From assembly GCF_004006295.1 (NCBI RefSeq), contig NZ_CP026095.1, positions 3,334,001 to 3,398,000 of the forward strand: a stretch of DNA of 64,000 nt, read 5' to 3'. This DNA comes from Peribacillus asahii. GTDB lineage: Bacteria > Bacillota > Bacilli > Bacillales > DSM-1321. The translations under genes and the position numbers were made by a program. Below are positions 26,306-35,600 of this stretch, in pieces. Positions within the stretch are counted from its first letter, which is position 1. Every line of letters starts with the position of its first letter. The notes beneath the pieces are model-generated. The model made no database searches, was not told the DNA's origin, and worked only from the letters and a program-made list of their open reading frames with translations.

Positions 26306-26352
26306 CAAATGAAAGACCACATGAATCAATGATTCATGTGGTCTTTCATTTG
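26306..26352 (-). terminator. Terminator of the spoIIA operon, stem inside sigF
   Basis: Two perfect 23-nt arms (26306-26328 and 26330-26352) flank a single central base. The upstream arm on the minus strand is made of the last codons of sigF, including its stop codon. The T-rich stretch TTTGTGTTGTTTGTT follows. Confidence 0.85.
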
Positions 26353-27093
26353 TTGTAAAATTTTCTTTTCCAGCCTAGATACTTGAACTTGAGAAATCCC
26401 AAGTCTCGAGGCTACTTCAGACTGTGTTTGATCTTTATAGTATCTTAGAAATACAATTAACCGCTCTCGTTCATCCAATTCATGAATCGCTTCTTTTAAA
26501 GCAATCTGATCAAACCATTTTGTATCGCTTTGGTCCGCAATTTGATCTAGCAGCGTAATGGGATCGCCGTCATTTTCATATACGGTTTCATGGATAGAGG
26601 ATGGATTACGATTAGCTTCTTGTGCTAAAATAATGTCTTCTGGAGAAAGCTCCAAATGTTCAGCTATCTCGTTCACAGTCGGAACGCGTCCATACGTCTT
26701 TGAAAGCTCTTCTTTAGCACGGCGAATTTTATTAGCCATTTCCTTTAAAGAGCGACTTACTTTAACTGTACCATCATCTCGAATGAAACGTTGAATTTCA
26801 CCAATAATCATTGGTACAGCATATGTTGAAAACTTGACTTCAAACGATAAATCGAATTTGTCAACAGACTTTAATAGACCGATACAACCAATTTGATATA
26901 AATCATCCGGCTCGTACCCTCTATTTAAGAAACGTTGAACAACGGACCATACTAGCCTTAAATTACTTTGAACGATTAAATCGCGCGCTTCTTGGTCCCC
27001 GCTCTGGCTGCTTCGGATTAGTCTCCGCAATTCTTCGTCTTTTAAATGGACCTGGTCTTTTTTTGTTTTCCCGTTCTTAACCTCCACATCCAT
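26326..27093 (-). CDS. sigF: RNA polymerase sigma-F factor
   Basis: First forespore-specific sigma factor of sporulation. The 255 residues equal the B. subtilis length. Region 2 is visible as LRLVWSVVQRFLNRGYEPDDLYQIG, followed by KFSTYAVPMIIGEI. Region 3 has VPTVNEIAEHLELSPEDI, and region 4 has LRYYKDQTQSEVASRLGISQVQVSR, the -35 binding helix-turn-helix. The start ATG follows AAGGAG by 8 nt. Third gene of spoIIAA-spoIIAB-sigF, 12 nt after spoIIAB. Activity is held by SpoIIAB until SpoIIAA is dephosphorylated. The last codons form a terminator arm. Confidence 0.97.
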   Translation of the reverse strand: MDVEVKNGKTKKDQVHLKDEELRRLIRSSQSGDQEARDLIVQSNLRLVWSVVQRFLNRGYEPDDLYQIGCIGLLKSVDKFDLSFEVKFSTYAVPMIIGEIQRFIRDDGTVKVSRSLKEMANKIRRAKEELSKTYGRVPTVNEIAEHLELSPEDIILAQEANRNPSSIHETVYENDGDPITLLDQIADQSDTKWFDQIALKEAIHELDERERLIVFLRYYKDQTQSEVASRLGISQVQVSRLEKKILQQMKDHMNH

Positions 27094-27105
27094 AGGCAAG
27101 TCTCC

Positions 27106-27546
27106 TTAATTGCACAACGCTTTATTTCTCGCTAAGTGCTTTTTTAATCGTATAATGGTGCCTTCGCCTTGATGAGAAATCACATGAATTTCATCCATAA
27201 AGTTTTCCATAATCGTAAAGCCCATGCCGGAACGTTCAAGCTCGGGTTTTGTCGTAAAAAGCGGTTGCTTCGCTTCCTCTACATCATCAATACCGATACC
27301 CTCATCACGAATTGTCAGTTCAATAGTGTCTCCATCTAAGATGACTGCAATATAAATCACACCATTTGGGTCATTTTCATACCCATGAATAATCGAATTC
27401 GTAACGGCTTCCGATACAACCGTTTTAATCTCTGTTAACTCATCCATTGTTGGATCCAGCTGGGCAATAAATGCTGCAACGGTAATTCTGGCAAAGGATT
27501 CATTTTGACTTAATGCCGAAAATTGAATTTCCATTTTATTTTTCAT
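27106..27546 (-). CDS. spoIIAB: Anti-sigma-F factor and serine kinase SpoIIAB
   Basis: Binds sigma-F to keep it inactive and phosphorylates SpoIIAA with ATP. The 146 residues have the GHKL ATPase boxes: N box [22 protein letters not shown] segment near 38-55 ([11 protein letters not shown]), G1 [13 protein letters not shown] near 79 and G2 [15 protein letters not shown] near 103. The N-terminus [20 protein letters not shown] is diagnostic. A tandem ATG one codon earlier (27549) is an equally possible start, with GGGGG 8 nt before it. It begins directly after the spoIIAA stop. Confidence 0.96.
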   Translation of the reverse strand: MKNKMEIQFSALSQNESFARITVAAFIAQLDPTMDELTEIKTVVSEAVTNSIIHGYENDPNGVIYIAVILDGDTIELTIRDEGIGIDDVEEAKQPLFTTKPELERSGMGFTIMENFMDEIHVISHQGEGTIIRLKKHLARNKALCN

Positions 27547-27549
27547 CAT

Positions 27550-27900
27550 TTACGCTACCCCCAGTCTTTGCAAAGCGTTCTTTTCTGATCGTTCTACTTT
27601 CACAATTTTAAACAACCCGGACATTTCAAATAACCGCTTTACAGCTGGGGAAATTGCACAAATAACCATTTCCCCTTTATTCTTCTGAATTTGCTTATAG
27701 CGTCCTAATATCACACCAAGTCCTGAGCTATCCATAAAATGAAGCTCTTCCAAATTCAATACAATATGCTTTATCTGATGTTTTTGAATTGCATTTTCTG
27801 CTTGTGTACGTAACTCCTCCGCTGTATGATGATCTAATTCTCCATTGAGGCGAATTAATAATACGCCATTCTTTGCTTCCAGTTGAATAGCAAGACTCAC
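27550..27900 (-). CDS. spoIIAA: Anti-anti-sigma factor SpoIIAA
   Basis: STAS-domain protein that, when unphosphorylated, displaces sigma-F from SpoIIAB. The 116 residues contain the phosphorylated serine in [14 protein letters not shown] near residue 58, and the fold signature [16 protein letters not shown] near 14-29. GTG start, 9 nt after AGGGAG. It heads the sigF operon behind a sigma-H promoter. dacF lies upstream on the same strand with no terminator between, so read-through late in sporulation is likely, as in B. subtilis. Confidence 0.96.
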   Translation of the reverse strand: MSLAIQLEAKNGVLLIRLNGELDHHTAEELRTQAENAIQKHQIKHIVLNLEELHFMDSSGLGVILGRYKQIQKNKGEMVICAISPAVKRLFEMSGLFKIVKVERSEKNALQRLGVA

Positions 27901-27936
27901 ACGAAACAGCTCCCTTCTCTCGTTTCTATATGAGTC

Positions 27937-27966
27937 AAATTCTCCTTTTCTTTACTATTTTCCTTC
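27937..27966 (-). promoter_or_regulatory. Sigma-H promoter of the spoIIA operon
   Basis: On the minus strand GAAGGAAAA, a 12-nt spacer and GGAGAATTT match the sigma-H consensus RNAGGAWWW-N11-12-RNNGAATWW at every position. About 22 nt upstream, AGGCGAA (within 27988-27995) is one mismatch from the Spo0A box TGNCGAA. Confidence 0.88.
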
Positions 27967-28032
27967 TTATAGGCAAAAGTAGTGTTCATTCGCCTAAACT
28001 AGTACATTTATGTGTGGATATGACATTTTATG

Positions 28033-29199
28033 CTATTTTGTTTGTGAAAACATGCCGAATGCACGCTTATATAACTGCCACCAGCTAGCTTCCTCCACTG
28101 ATTCTTTAGCAATAATTGGTGATTCTACATATACTTTTCCGTCTTTCTTCAATTGAAGTGTACCAATTTGGTCTCCTTTTTTAATCGGTGCCTTTAAGTC
28201 TTGATTCATCGTAATTTTCTTTGTAAAGTCTTTAGCTGTACTTCCTTTTTTCGTCAAAATCGAAATAGGTTCACTTGTTACACCTGTAACCAGCTTCGAC
28301 TCTCCTTTGCTCACTTTAGCCTCAGCTAGTTTTTCATCCTTTTTGTAAATCGGATGAGTTGTATATTGTGCAAAAGCATAATCTAACATTTTAGTCACTT
28401 GAGCATTACGTTCTTTTGGAGTAGAGGCCCCAAATACAACGGCAATTACACGCATATCTCCTTTTTTAGCAGTAGCTGTTAAACAATACTTTGCTTCTGC
28501 TGTATATCCTGTTTTTAATCCATCTACACCTGGATAAAACTTTACTAGTCGATTGGTGTTGACAAGCCAAAACTTCTTATCTGTATCTTCACGAAGATAA
28601 TCTTCATACGTACTCGTAAACTTCGTAATTAATGAATATTTCAATAATTCTTTTGCCATAACAGACATATCGTGGGCTGAGCTATAGTGATCAGCTACTG
28701 GAAGACCTGTTGCATTTTGAAATTTTGTATTTTTCAAGCCTAGCTGTGCGGCCTTTTCATTCATCTTCTTCACAAACGCTTCTTCTGATCCTGCTAATCT
28801 CTCTGCCATCGCTACCGATGCATCATTAGCTGAACCAATCGTAATCCCTTTGAGCATTTCTTCGGTTGTCATTTCTTCTCCTGGCTCAAGGAAAATTTGT
28901 GAACCACCCATGGAAGCCGCATATTCACTCGTTCGGACTTTTTCTTTTAAAGAAAGCTCTCCTTTTTCAATCGCTTCCATAATTAATAACAACGTCATAA
29001 TTTTTGTCATGCTAGCAGGGGAAAGCTTTTCATCCGCATTTTTATCGTATAAAACCGTTCCCGTATCTCGTTCAATCAAGATGGCTGATTTTGCATTTTC
29101 GGCTAGCTCTACTTCTTTTTTTTCTACGGCTTGTGCATAAGGAATTGTCAAGCCTGTTGTTAATAACATCGTTAAACATAGAGAAAGAATCCGCTTCAT
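28033..29199 (-). CDS. dacF: D-alanyl-D-alanine carboxypeptidase DacF
   Basis: Forespore penicillin-binding protein that regulates cortex cross-linking. The 388 residues comprise a signal peptide (about 1-24, ending YAQA), SxxK in PASMTKIM near 63, SxN in GSANDASVAMAE near 124, and KTG in DGLKTGYTAEA near 228. A C-terminal beta domain and an amphipathic anchor (WWQLYKRAFG) complete the class A DD-peptidase layout. The start follows GGAGGG by 7 nt. Two other ATGs just upstream are less well placed. A forespore promoter is expected, but I found only a poorly spaced candidate. Confidence 0.94.
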   Translation of the reverse strand: MKRILSLCLTMLLTTGLTIPYAQAVEKKEVELAENAKSAILIERDTGTVLYDKNADEKLSPASMTKIMTLLLIMEAIEKGELSLKEKVRTSEYAASMGGSQIFLEPGEEMTTEEMLKGITIGSANDASVAMAERLAGSEEAFVKKMNEKAAQLGLKNTKFQNATGLPVADHYSSAHDMSVMAKELLKYSLITKFTSTYEDYLREDTDKKFWLVNTNRLVKFYPGVDGLKTGYTAEAKYCLTATAKKGDMRVIAVVFGASTPKERNAQVTKMLDYAFAQYTTHPIYKKDEKLAEAKVSKGESKLVTGVTSEPISILTKKGSTAKDFTKKITMNQDLKAPIKKGDQIGTLQLKKDGKVYVESPIIAKESVEEASWWQLYKRAFGMFSQTK

Positions 29200-29352
29200 C
29201 TCCATACCCTCCATTCTGTATAGCATTTATTTTTACCACTAAATCCAAATTTATACAGAAGCTATTTTAAAAGTTACGCTATATTAAACAATATTGTTGA
29301 TTGAACAATTTGGGCATTATTGGATTCAGCCGAGCCAAAGTTATGAAGAAAT

Positions 29353-29392
29353 GAATAAAAAGGACACCTCAACTATTGAGATGCCCTTTTGT
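29353..29392 (-). terminator. Terminator of drm-pupG-pdp
   Basis: AAAAGGGCATCTCAA pairs with TTGAGGTGTCCTTTT around a 3-nt loop and is followed by a T, just after the pdp stop codon. Confidence 0.85.
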
Positions 29393-29400
29393 CACTATAT

Positions 29401-30705
29401 TTACTGTAAAATCTCTTTATAAATAAGTGTCGGTTGCGATACTTGTTCTTTAGAAATAGAGATGTGATTATATAACTTTTCCTTAACAACTTTTACATCT
29501 TCAACATTGCTGTAAATGGTAACGAGTGATTCGCCTTGCTCAACATAATCACCAATTTTCTTACGAAGCACTAAGCCAACCGCTAAGTCAATTTCGGACT
29601 CTTTTGTCGCCCTTCCTGCACCTAGCAGCATAGCCGCTGTACCTATCTCATCCGCTACAATTTCAGAAACATAACCGGACTCTTTTGCTTGAAGTTCATA
29701 AACAAAGGATGCTTGTGGAAGCTTTTCAGGATGATCAACGACAGAACCATCACCACCTTGAGCAATTAGAAATTTTCTAAACGTTTCAAGTGCAGAACCG
29801 TCTTGAATAGCTTGTGTCAATCGCGCTCTTGCTTCATCTAAAGAGCTTGCTTTTTTCGCTAAATAAACCATATAACTTCCAAGTGTTAAAGAAAGCTCTG
29901 TTAAATCCTCAGGGCCTTCACCTTTCAGTGTATCGATGGCTTCTTTAACCTCAAGTGCATTCCCAATCGCAAAGCCAAGCGGCTGGCTCATATCAGAAAT
30001 AACAGCCATTGTCTGGCGACCGACATTATTCCCAATCTGAACCATCGCATGAGCCAATACCTCCGAGTCTTCGAGGGTTTTCATAAAAGCCCCTGCGCCT
30101 GTTTTCACATCGAGAACAATCGCATCGGCACCCGCTGCAATTTTTTTACTCATAATCGAGCTTGCAATCAACCCCATACTATTAACCGTTGCAGTGACAT
30201 CACGAAGCGCATAAAGCTTTTTATCCGCTGGTGTTAAATTTCCACTTTGACCGATGACAGCCAATTTATTTTTGTTTACAAGTTCAATAAATTGTTCATT
30301 TTCTATTTCAACATGAAAACCAGCAACTGCTTCTAACTTATCTACAGTTCCACCTGTATGACCTAAACCACGCCCTGACATTTTTGCCACAGGCACCCCC
30401 ACAGAAGCAACCAATGGTCCTAATACGAGTGTTGTCGTATCGCCTACCCCGCCTGTAGAGTGTTTATCAACCTTAATTCCTTCAATCTTAGATAAGTCAA
30501 TCTGATCACCTGATTGAACCATTGCCATCGTTAAATCCGCACATTCTCTTTCCGTTAGTCCTTGAAAATATACAGCCATCGCCCAGGCGCTCATTTGATA
30601 ATCAGGAAGCGAACCATCGGTAAAACCTTGAATAATAAACGTCATTTCTTCCGTCGTTAACTCGTGTCCATCCCGCTTTTTTTCAATCAAATCTACCATT
30701 CTCAT
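29401..30705 (-). CDS. pdp: Pyrimidine-nucleoside phosphorylase
   Basis: Phosphorolyses uridine, thymidine and deoxyuridine to base and (deoxy)ribose 1-phosphate. The 434-residue protein shows the family signature [16 protein letters not shown] near residues 109-124, the phosphate site [15 protein letters not shown] near 81-95, [18 protein letters not shown] near 170 and a C-terminal barrel-sandwich hybrid domain ([19 protein letters not shown]). GAGGAAC precedes the ATG. Last gene of drm-pupG-pdp, providing the ribose 1-phosphate that Drm isomerises. Confidence 0.95.
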   Translation of the reverse strand: MRMVDLIEKKRDGHELTTEEMTFIIQGFTDGSLPDYQMSAWAMAVYFQGLTERECADLTMAMVQSGDQIDLSKIEGIKVDKHSTGGVGDTTTLVLGPLVASVGVPVAKMSGRGLGHTGGTVDKLEAVAGFHVEIENEQFIELVNKNKLAVIGQSGNLTPADKKLYALRDVTATVNSMGLIASSIMSKKIAAGADAIVLDVKTGAGAFMKTLEDSEVLAHAMVQIGNNVGRQTMAVISDMSQPLGFAIGNALEVKEAIDTLKGEGPEDLTELSLTLGSYMVYLAKKASSLDEARARLTQAIQDGSALETFRKFLIAQGGDGSVVDHPEKLPQASFVYELQAKESGYVSEIVADEIGTAAMLLGAGRATKESEIDLAVGLVLRKKIGDYVEQGESLVTIYSNVEDVKVVKEKLYNHISISKEQVSQPTLIYKEILQ

Positions 30706-30732
30706 CTGAAGTTCCTCACTTTCGTAAATGGC

Positions 30733-31548
30733 TTACAACTCTTTTACAATTTCTTTAACAAAGCGTAAAAAACGACTTTTCACCTTTTCCGTTGTTTCAA
30801 TAACCTCTTCATGAGATAGTGGCTGATCCAAAATACCGGCAGCCATATTAGTCATACAAGAAATACCAAGTACTTTTAAACCGCAATGTCTTGCCACTAT
30901 CACTTCAGGAACAGTCGACATTCCAACTGCATCCCCGCCGATTACCCTTGCCATTCTTACTTCTGCTGGTGTTTCATAAGCGGGACCAGTATTACCGACA
31001 TACACACCTTCTTTAAGATCTAACCCTTGCGTTGCAGCAATTTGTTTAGCTAAACTTCGCAGTTCTTTATTATACGCTTCTGACATATCTGGAAAACGCG
31101 GGCCAAAACGTGCATCATTGGAACCGATTAAAGGATTAGTTCCCATACAATTAATGTGATCAGTAATGAGCATTAAATCTCCAGGAGTAAAGCTTTCATT
31201 TACACTTCCCGCAGCATTAGTCACAATTAGTGTTTCCACACCTAATAATTTCATAACCCGGACCGGAAATGTCACTTGACTCATAGAATATCCTTCATAA
31301 AAGTGGAAACGCCCCTGCATAGCCACTACTGTTTTACCGCTCAGCTTTCCAATTACCAATTTCCCTGCATGTCCTTCCACAGTAGACACAGGAAAATTGG
31401 GAATTTCTTGATAAGGTAATACGATAGGCTGTTCAATTTCAGCCGCTAAAACACCTAAGCCTGAACCAAGAATTAAACCAACTGAAGGAACGTCTGTTAT
31501 CTTACTTTTAATAAAAGCAGCTGCCTTTTCTAATTGCTCGTACATCAT
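30733..31548 (-). CDS. pupG: Purine nucleoside phosphorylase PupG (PNP I)
   Basis: Cleaves guanosine and inosine nucleosides with phosphate. The 271 residues match trimeric PNP: GLILGSGLGVLAAEIE near 23, the phosphate-binding QGRFHFYEGYS near 85, TNAAGSVNESFTPGDLML near 110, the base-binding Glu in NTGPAYETPAEVRM near 190 and GMSTVPEVIVARHCG near 212. The ATG overlaps the drm stop codon (TGATG) and AAGGAGG lies 6-9 nt before the two candidate ATGs, so translation is coupled. Confidence 0.95.
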   Translation of the reverse strand: MMYEQLEKAAAFIKSKITDVPSVGLILGSGLGVLAAEIEQPIVLPYQEIPNFPVSTVEGHAGKLVIGKLSGKTVVAMQGRFHFYEGYSMSQVTFPVRVMKLLGVETLIVTNAAGSVNESFTPGDLMLITDHINCMGTNPLIGSNDARFGPRFPDMSEAYNKELRSLAKQIAATQGLDLKEGVYVGNTGPAYETPAEVRMARVIGGDAVGMSTVPEVIVARHCGLKVLGISCMTNMAAGILDQPLSHEEVIETTEKVKSRFLRFVKEIVKEL

Positions 31549-32741
31549 CAAGCCCCTCCTTCATTTAATTCAGCTAACATACTTTTTCCATACGAAGGCA
31601 TCTTCACCTTAAAATTATCTGCTACCGTCGCACCAATATCTGCAAATGTTTGACGAATAGGCAGTTGTCGACCGCCGGATTGAAAACGTTTTGAATAAAT
31701 CAATAGAGGCACATATTCACGTGTATGGTCTGTTCCATGATGAATGGGATCATTTCCGTGGTCAGCCGTAATCATTAATAAATCATTCTCCGTTAGTTTA
31801 TCTAATACTTCTGGCAATCGTGCATCAAATTCCTCTAATGCTTTCCCATAGCCTAATGGATCGCGGCGATGTCCAAACAAGGCATCAAAATCAACAAGAT
31901 TCAAGAAGCTTAGACCCGTAAAATCTTTCTCAACTGTATACACAAGTTTATCCATACCATCCATATTGGACACAGTTCGTAAAGATTCCGTTACTCCTTC
32001 CCCATCAAAGATATCGGAAATTTTCCCGATAGCTAGTACATCTAAGCCTGCATCTTTCAATTCATCCATTACCGTTCGATCAAAAGGTTTTAGCGCATAA
32101 TCATGACGGTTTGACGTTCTTTTGAAGTGACCTGGCTCTCCGATAAACGGACGAGCAATGACACGGCCGACTTTGTATTCATCCGCTAACGTCATTTCCC
32201 GGGCTATTCCACAAATATTATACAGTTCGTCAAGTGGAACAATCTCTTCATGTGCAGCAATTTGGAGTACAGAGTCAGCAGATGTATAAACAATAAGAGC
32301 TCCTGTCTTCATATGTTCTTCCCCAAGCTCTTCAAGAATAGCTGTGCCGCTCGCTGGCTTATTCGCAATTATTTTGCGCCCTGTTTTCTCTTCCAAAGCT
32401 TTGATTAAAGAGTCGGGAAAACCATTTGGAAACACCTGAAAAGGCTGCGTAATATTAAGACCCATGATTTCCCAGTGACCTGTCATCGTATCCTTTCCTG
32501 TTGATGCTTCCTGCATTTTCGTATAGTAGGCAAGCGGATGTTCCGCTTTTTCCACACCTTTTATCTCCCGAATATTACTTAATCCTAACTTAGCCAAATT
32601 TGGCATATGTAAGCCATTCATCCGCTCTGCAATATGTCCTAACGTATCGGCCCCCTTATCCCCAAACTTCTCGGCATCGGGTGCCTCACCAATCCCAACA
32701 GAGTCCATTACAATGACAAATATACGTTTAAATTTTCCCAT
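31548..32741 (-). CDS. drm: Phosphopentomutase
   Basis: Interconverts ribose or deoxyribose 1-phosphate and 5-phosphate, linking nucleoside breakdown to central metabolism. The 397 residues carry alkaline-phosphatase superfamily metal sites: [13 protein letters not shown] near 10, the phospho-acceptor Thr in [10 protein letters not shown] near 83, the [12 protein letters not shown] segment near 285 and [18 protein letters not shown] near 325. AGGAGG lies 7 nt before the ATG. First gene of drm-pupG-pdp. Also called deoB. Confidence 0.96.
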   Translation of the reverse strand: MGKFKRIFVIVMDSVGIGEAPDAEKFGDKGADTLGHIAERMNGLHMPNLAKLGLSNIREIKGVEKAEHPLAYYTKMQEASTGKDTMTGHWEIMGLNITQPFQVFPNGFPDSLIKALEEKTGRKIIANKPASGTAILEELGEEHMKTGALIVYTSADSVLQIAAHEEIVPLDELYNICGIAREMTLADEYKVGRVIARPFIGEPGHFKRTSNRHDYALKPFDRTVMDELKDAGLDVLAIGKISDIFDGEGVTESLRTVSNMDGMDKLVYTVEKDFTGLSFLNLVDFDALFGHRRDPLGYGKALEEFDARLPEVLDKLTENDLLMITADHGNDPIHHGTDHTREYVPLLIYSKRFQSGGRQLPIRQTFADIGATVADNFKVKMPSYGKSMLAELNEGGA

Positions 32742-32846
32742 TACGATTCCTCCTACAAAAGTAAATCAATCGGATATATCCTAACTGCTAACCTGTACCC
32801 ATCATAGTATCATTCATAAGGACCAATAAGCAATTTACGACCACAT

Positions 32847-32891
32847 TATATAGTGAAGCTTCATAGTAAAGTCCGTTAAATACAGGATAAA
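32847..32891. repeat. Dispersed intergenic repeat, internally shortened copy
   Basis: TATATAGTGAAGCTTCATAG, then CCGTTAAATACAGGATAAA, lines up with the copy at 3424 after removal of its central hairpin. Confidence 0.45.
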
Positions 32892-32928
32892 AACAAACTA
32901 GGCCTCTCAACCGCAGCTAAGAGACCTT
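32889..32928 (-). terminator. Terminator of xerD
   Basis: AGGTCTCT pairs with AGAGGCCT (one G-T pair) around a 12-nt loop, followed on the minus strand by AGTTTGTTTTT. Confidence 0.65.
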
Positions 32929-32950
32929 TCTCTATTAATCTATGTACCTA

Positions 32951-33841
32951 CTAAGCACGTGGATGAAACTTTGAATACACATCTTTAATACGGACATTCG
33001 TAATATGCGTATAAATTTGAGTGGTAGAAATATCAGCATGCCCAAGCATTTCTTGAACAGCACGCAAATCTGCTCCATTCATTAATAAATGCGTTGCAAA
33101 CGAATGGCGTAATGTATGCGGTGTAATCTCTTTTTCAATATTCGCTTCCTTCGTCAACTTTTTAAGGATTTTCCAAAAACCCTGGCGCGTCAGTCGATTG
33201 CCATGATGATTTAAAAAGAGCGAATTGGTGCGATTATGAGAAGCTAGTTTTCCTCTCCCTTTTTGCAAATAGGCTTCAATCGCAGTTAATGCCGTCTGGC
33301 CAATCGGGATAATTCGTTCCTTGTTCCCTTTCCCGACACAGCGAACAAACCCCATCGCCGCATGGACATCACTTATATCTAGTTGAATGATTTCACTCAC
33401 CCTCATCCCAGTTGCATATAAAAGCTCAAGCATCGCTTTATCGCGAAGTCCGAAATGATCCATCACTTTCGGTGCCTCTAACAAGGCCTCTACTTCTTCC
33501 ATACTCAGTACCTTGGGCAAACTTCTCTCAGGCTGCGGTGTTTCAATATGTACGGTTGGATCTTGATTCGTTACTTTTTCGCGAAGTAGAAACTGATGAA
33601 ACGAGCGAATGGAAGCAATATGACGCGCTACTGTTTTCGACGATTTTCCCTGATCCTTTAACTGAGCTAAAAAATGCATAATATTGACTCGCCTAGAATC
33701 ATTCCACTCATTAATTTGTTCTATATTTTTAAGATAATGCCAATACGATTTCAAATCACGTTCATAAGAGACAATCGTATTTTTAGCTAGTCCTTTTTCA
33801 ATTGTTAAAAAATGAATAAAATCTCGTATTTGATCTTCCAT
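32951..33841 (-). CDS. xerD: Site-specific tyrosine recombinase XerD (RipX)
   Basis: Resolves chromosome dimers at dif together with XerC (CodV). The 296 residues have the N-terminal SAM-like core-binding domain ([16 protein letters not shown]) and a catalytic domain. Its tetrad is visible: Arg in [10 protein letters not shown] near 148, Lys in [10 protein letters not shown] near 172, [12 protein letters not shown] near 243, His in [10 protein letters not shown] near 268 and the Tyr nucleophile in QIYTHI near 278. ATG 33841 is 8 nt after GGGGAG and gives the usual length. ATG 33847 overlaps the yqzK stop but is too close to the ribosome site. Confidence 0.95.
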   Translation of the reverse strand: MEDQIRDFIHFLTIEKGLAKNTIVSYERDLKSYWHYLKNIEQINEWNDSRRVNIMHFLAQLKDQGKSSKTVARHIASIRSFHQFLLREKVTNQDPTVHIETPQPERSLPKVLSMEEVEALLEAPKVMDHFGLRDKAMLELLYATGMRVSEIIQLDISDVHAAMGFVRCVGKGNKERIIPIGQTALTAIEAYLQKGRGKLASHNRTNSLFLNHHGNRLTRQGFWKILKKLTKEANIEKEITPHTLRHSFATHLLMNGADLRAVQEMLGHADISTTQIYTHITNVRIKDVYSKFHPRA

Positions 33842-33846
33842 TTGCA

Positions 33847-34074
33847 TTACTCCCCATCTAAATAAAACAACAATAAACGGTCAAGCCATGTATTGCTATC
33901 AGAGTCAACAGCTTTTGTTACTTTAATGGCTGCTCCTTCTGGTTCATCGTAACGATGATAACTTTGATATTCTTGATTTAACCATACCATTCCAATATAA
34001 AAAAGAACAGTGAAGCCCACAAAAAGAATTAAAACTTTACAAGTATGCAGTATAAGGGCTAATGAAGCTTTCAT
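33847..34074 (-). CDS. yqzK: YqzK family protein (DUF4227)
   Basis: A 75-residue protein with one membrane span (about 9-31, [21 protein letters not shown]) and a charged tail that includes [13 protein letters not shown]. It sits between fur and xerD, as in B. subtilis and many relatives, and matches the DUF4227 family in size and pattern. No function is known. Its last codons overlap the first possible ATG of xerD, so the two are probably cotranscribed. Confidence 0.82.
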   Translation of the reverse strand: MKASLALILHTCKVLILFVGFTVLFYIGMVWLNQEYQSYHRYDEPEGAAIKVTKAVDSDSNTWLDRLLLFYLDGE

Positions 34075-34155
34075 TCACTCTCTCCTCTCAACCAATCTCT
34101 ATATGTCCAATCTATGCCCAGTAAGACAAGTTTTATACATATAGATGAAAGATAG

Positions 34156-34208
34156 ATTGAAACTTCATTTTCATTCCCTACAGTACTCCTTTCTCATAGA
34201 GCCTTGAA
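34156..34208. repeat. Dispersed intergenic repeat, diverged copy
   Basis: TTGAAACTTCATTTTCATTC and, 30 nt on, CTCATAGAGCCTTGAA resemble both ends of the copies at 3424 and 45301. Confidence 0.35.
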
Positions 34209-34236
34209 GCAGGATACAATTGTTAGCTGTAAAAAA

Positions 34237-34274
34237 ACAGAAAACCTTTTCCGGGTACAGGAAAAGGCTTTCTA
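34237..34274 (-). terminator. Terminator of fur
   Basis: AAAGCCTTTTCC pairs with GGAAAAGGTTTT around a 7-nt loop and is followed by CTGTTTTTTT. Confidence 0.88.
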
Positions 34275-34736
34275 TTATTCATCTTTATCGTCATTTTCTT
34301 TATCATGGCAGCGATGACAAATACCATGAAAGGTTAGTCTATGATCTTTTATTTTGAAATTCCAGTTACGCTCTACAATCGCTTCGACGTCTTCAAGCAA
34401 ATCTTCTTGAATTTCATCCACTGCACCACATTCAACACAAACAAGATGATGATGAAAATGTGCAGCGCCTTCTTGTCTTAAATCATAACGGGATACTCCA
34501 TCTCCGAAGTTGATTTTATCTACGATTTTTAATTCCGTTAATAACTCCAATGTACGGTAAACGGTTGCTAAGCCAATTTCCGGCGACTTTTCTTTGACAA
34601 GGAGGTAAACATCTTCAGCACTTAAATGATCCTCTTCATGTTCAAGTAAAACGCGGACGGTCGCTTCTCGTTGAGGTGTCAATTTGTAGCTGGACGAGTG
34701 CAACTGTTTTTTGATTCTATCTATTCTTTCTTCCAT
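34275..34736 (-). CDS. fur: Ferric uptake regulator Fur family protein
   Basis: Metal-dependent repressor, most likely of iron uptake genes. The 153 residues show a winged-helix domain (LTPQREATVRVLLEHEEDHLSAEDVY near 19 and GLATVYRTLELL near 55) and a dimerisation domain with the His cluster HFHHHLVC near 93, CVECGAV and a C-terminal CHRC pair that form a structural zinc site. PerR and Zur share this architecture. The neighbours yqzK, xerD and spoIIM support Fur. GGGAGGG precedes the ATG by 8 nt and a strong terminator follows. Confidence 0.93.
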   Translation of the reverse strand: MEERIDRIKKQLHSSSYKLTPQREATVRVLLEHEEDHLSAEDVYLLVKEKSPEIGLATVYRTLELLTELKIVDKINFGDGVSRYDLRQEGAAHFHHHLVCVECGAVDEIQEDLLEDVEAIVERNWNFKIKDHRLTFHGICHRCHDKENDDKDE

Positions 34737-34895
34737 ACGTAATTCCCTCCCGCGCCGCTATATCTGTTCCATTATATCAAATGAGGGAAAACTGTCAAAA
34801 TACATTTCCTCTGAAATAAAAAGAAATTTTCCAAATAAATTTTTAAACAAATAGTACGGATAAGCTTTTATAGTAGAAATACATGAATTTCTACA

Positions 34896-35543
34896 TTATT
34901 CAGCAAGTAAACTTACGACACTTTTCATAATAGATGGTGATATATATGCTTCAATCCCTCCTGCCACTACTATAAATACTAGTGAAAAAACAAGAGAAAA
35001 TATGTAACGCATAATCACCGGCTTTAACGGTGTGCGAATTTGTTTTAAAAAAATACGACTAATCATTTTCATCGATAACGACACAGCTAACACACTAATA
35101 ATAATAAAAACAGGTACAAGAAAAATATTTTGCGGCAAAATGGAAACAAAGGATAATAAAAATCCACTCCATCCCATTTGATTGACTAAAAAACCAACTG
35201 TAAAGCCCACGACCATGCCTTTTAAAAATAATAAAATTAAAATGACTGGTAAACCAATAATCGAAATACCTAAAATCCAAATGAAACTGATATATCTTAA
35301 GTTATGAAGCACACTTTGTTGAAACATTTCATGTGTAGCTGCGATTTGCCCATCTGAAACTTGTCCAAAAAATTGCGATAAATAATAGAACAAATCTTCT
35401 TTTTGTGTAAAGCTTAAACTATTCACAAGCACGGCTCCAAAAATAACCCCCATTAAAAAGAGGACAGTAATAAATACGTATAGTGAGGAATGTTCAGTAA
35501 TATGATGGATTACGGCATTTTGTACGGCAGATCGTTTTTTCAT
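34896..35543 (-). CDS. spoIIM: Stage II sporulation protein M
   Basis: Membrane scaffold of the SpoIID-SpoIIM-SpoIIP peptidoglycan-degrading machine that drives engulfment. The 215 residues (B. subtilis 214) form about five spans. The family has a conserved pattern near FLKGMVVGFTVGFLVNQMGW (residues 107-126) and LPQNIFLVPVFI near 140. GGGAGG lies 7 nt before the ATG. It is 57 nt downstream of the EndoQ-type gene, with a possible sigma-E promoter between. Confidence 0.94.
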   Translation of the reverse strand: MKKRSAVQNAVIHHITEHSSLYVFITVLFLMGVIFGAVLVNSLSFTQKEDLFYYLSQFFGQVSDGQIAATHEMFQQSVLHNLRYISFIWILGISIIGLPVILILLFLKGMVVGFTVGFLVNQMGWSGFLLSFVSILPQNIFLVPVFIIISVLAVSLSMKMISRIFLKQIRTPLKPVIMRYIFSLVFSLVFIVVAGGIEAYISPSIMKSVVSLLAE

Positions 35544-35571
35544 TTTTCATCCTCCCAACTCCACTTACTAG

Positions 35572-35599
35572 AATCTATGTGAGTTGTTTGGATTTATGC
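35572..35599 (-). promoter_or_regulatory. Candidate sigma-E promoter of spoIIM
   Basis: On the minus strand GCATAAA, a 13-nt spacer and CATAGATT (six of eight to CATACAAT). The spacing is one base short of the usual range. It resembles the candidate before dacB. Confidence 0.4.
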
Positions 35600-35600
35600 G

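Noticed and set aside
29221..29265. Possible sigma-F promoter of dacF (GTATA ... GGTAAAAATA on the minus strand)
   Set aside because: The spacer is only 14 nt, against about 16 expected. The boxes fit but the geometry does not, so it is not listed as a feature.
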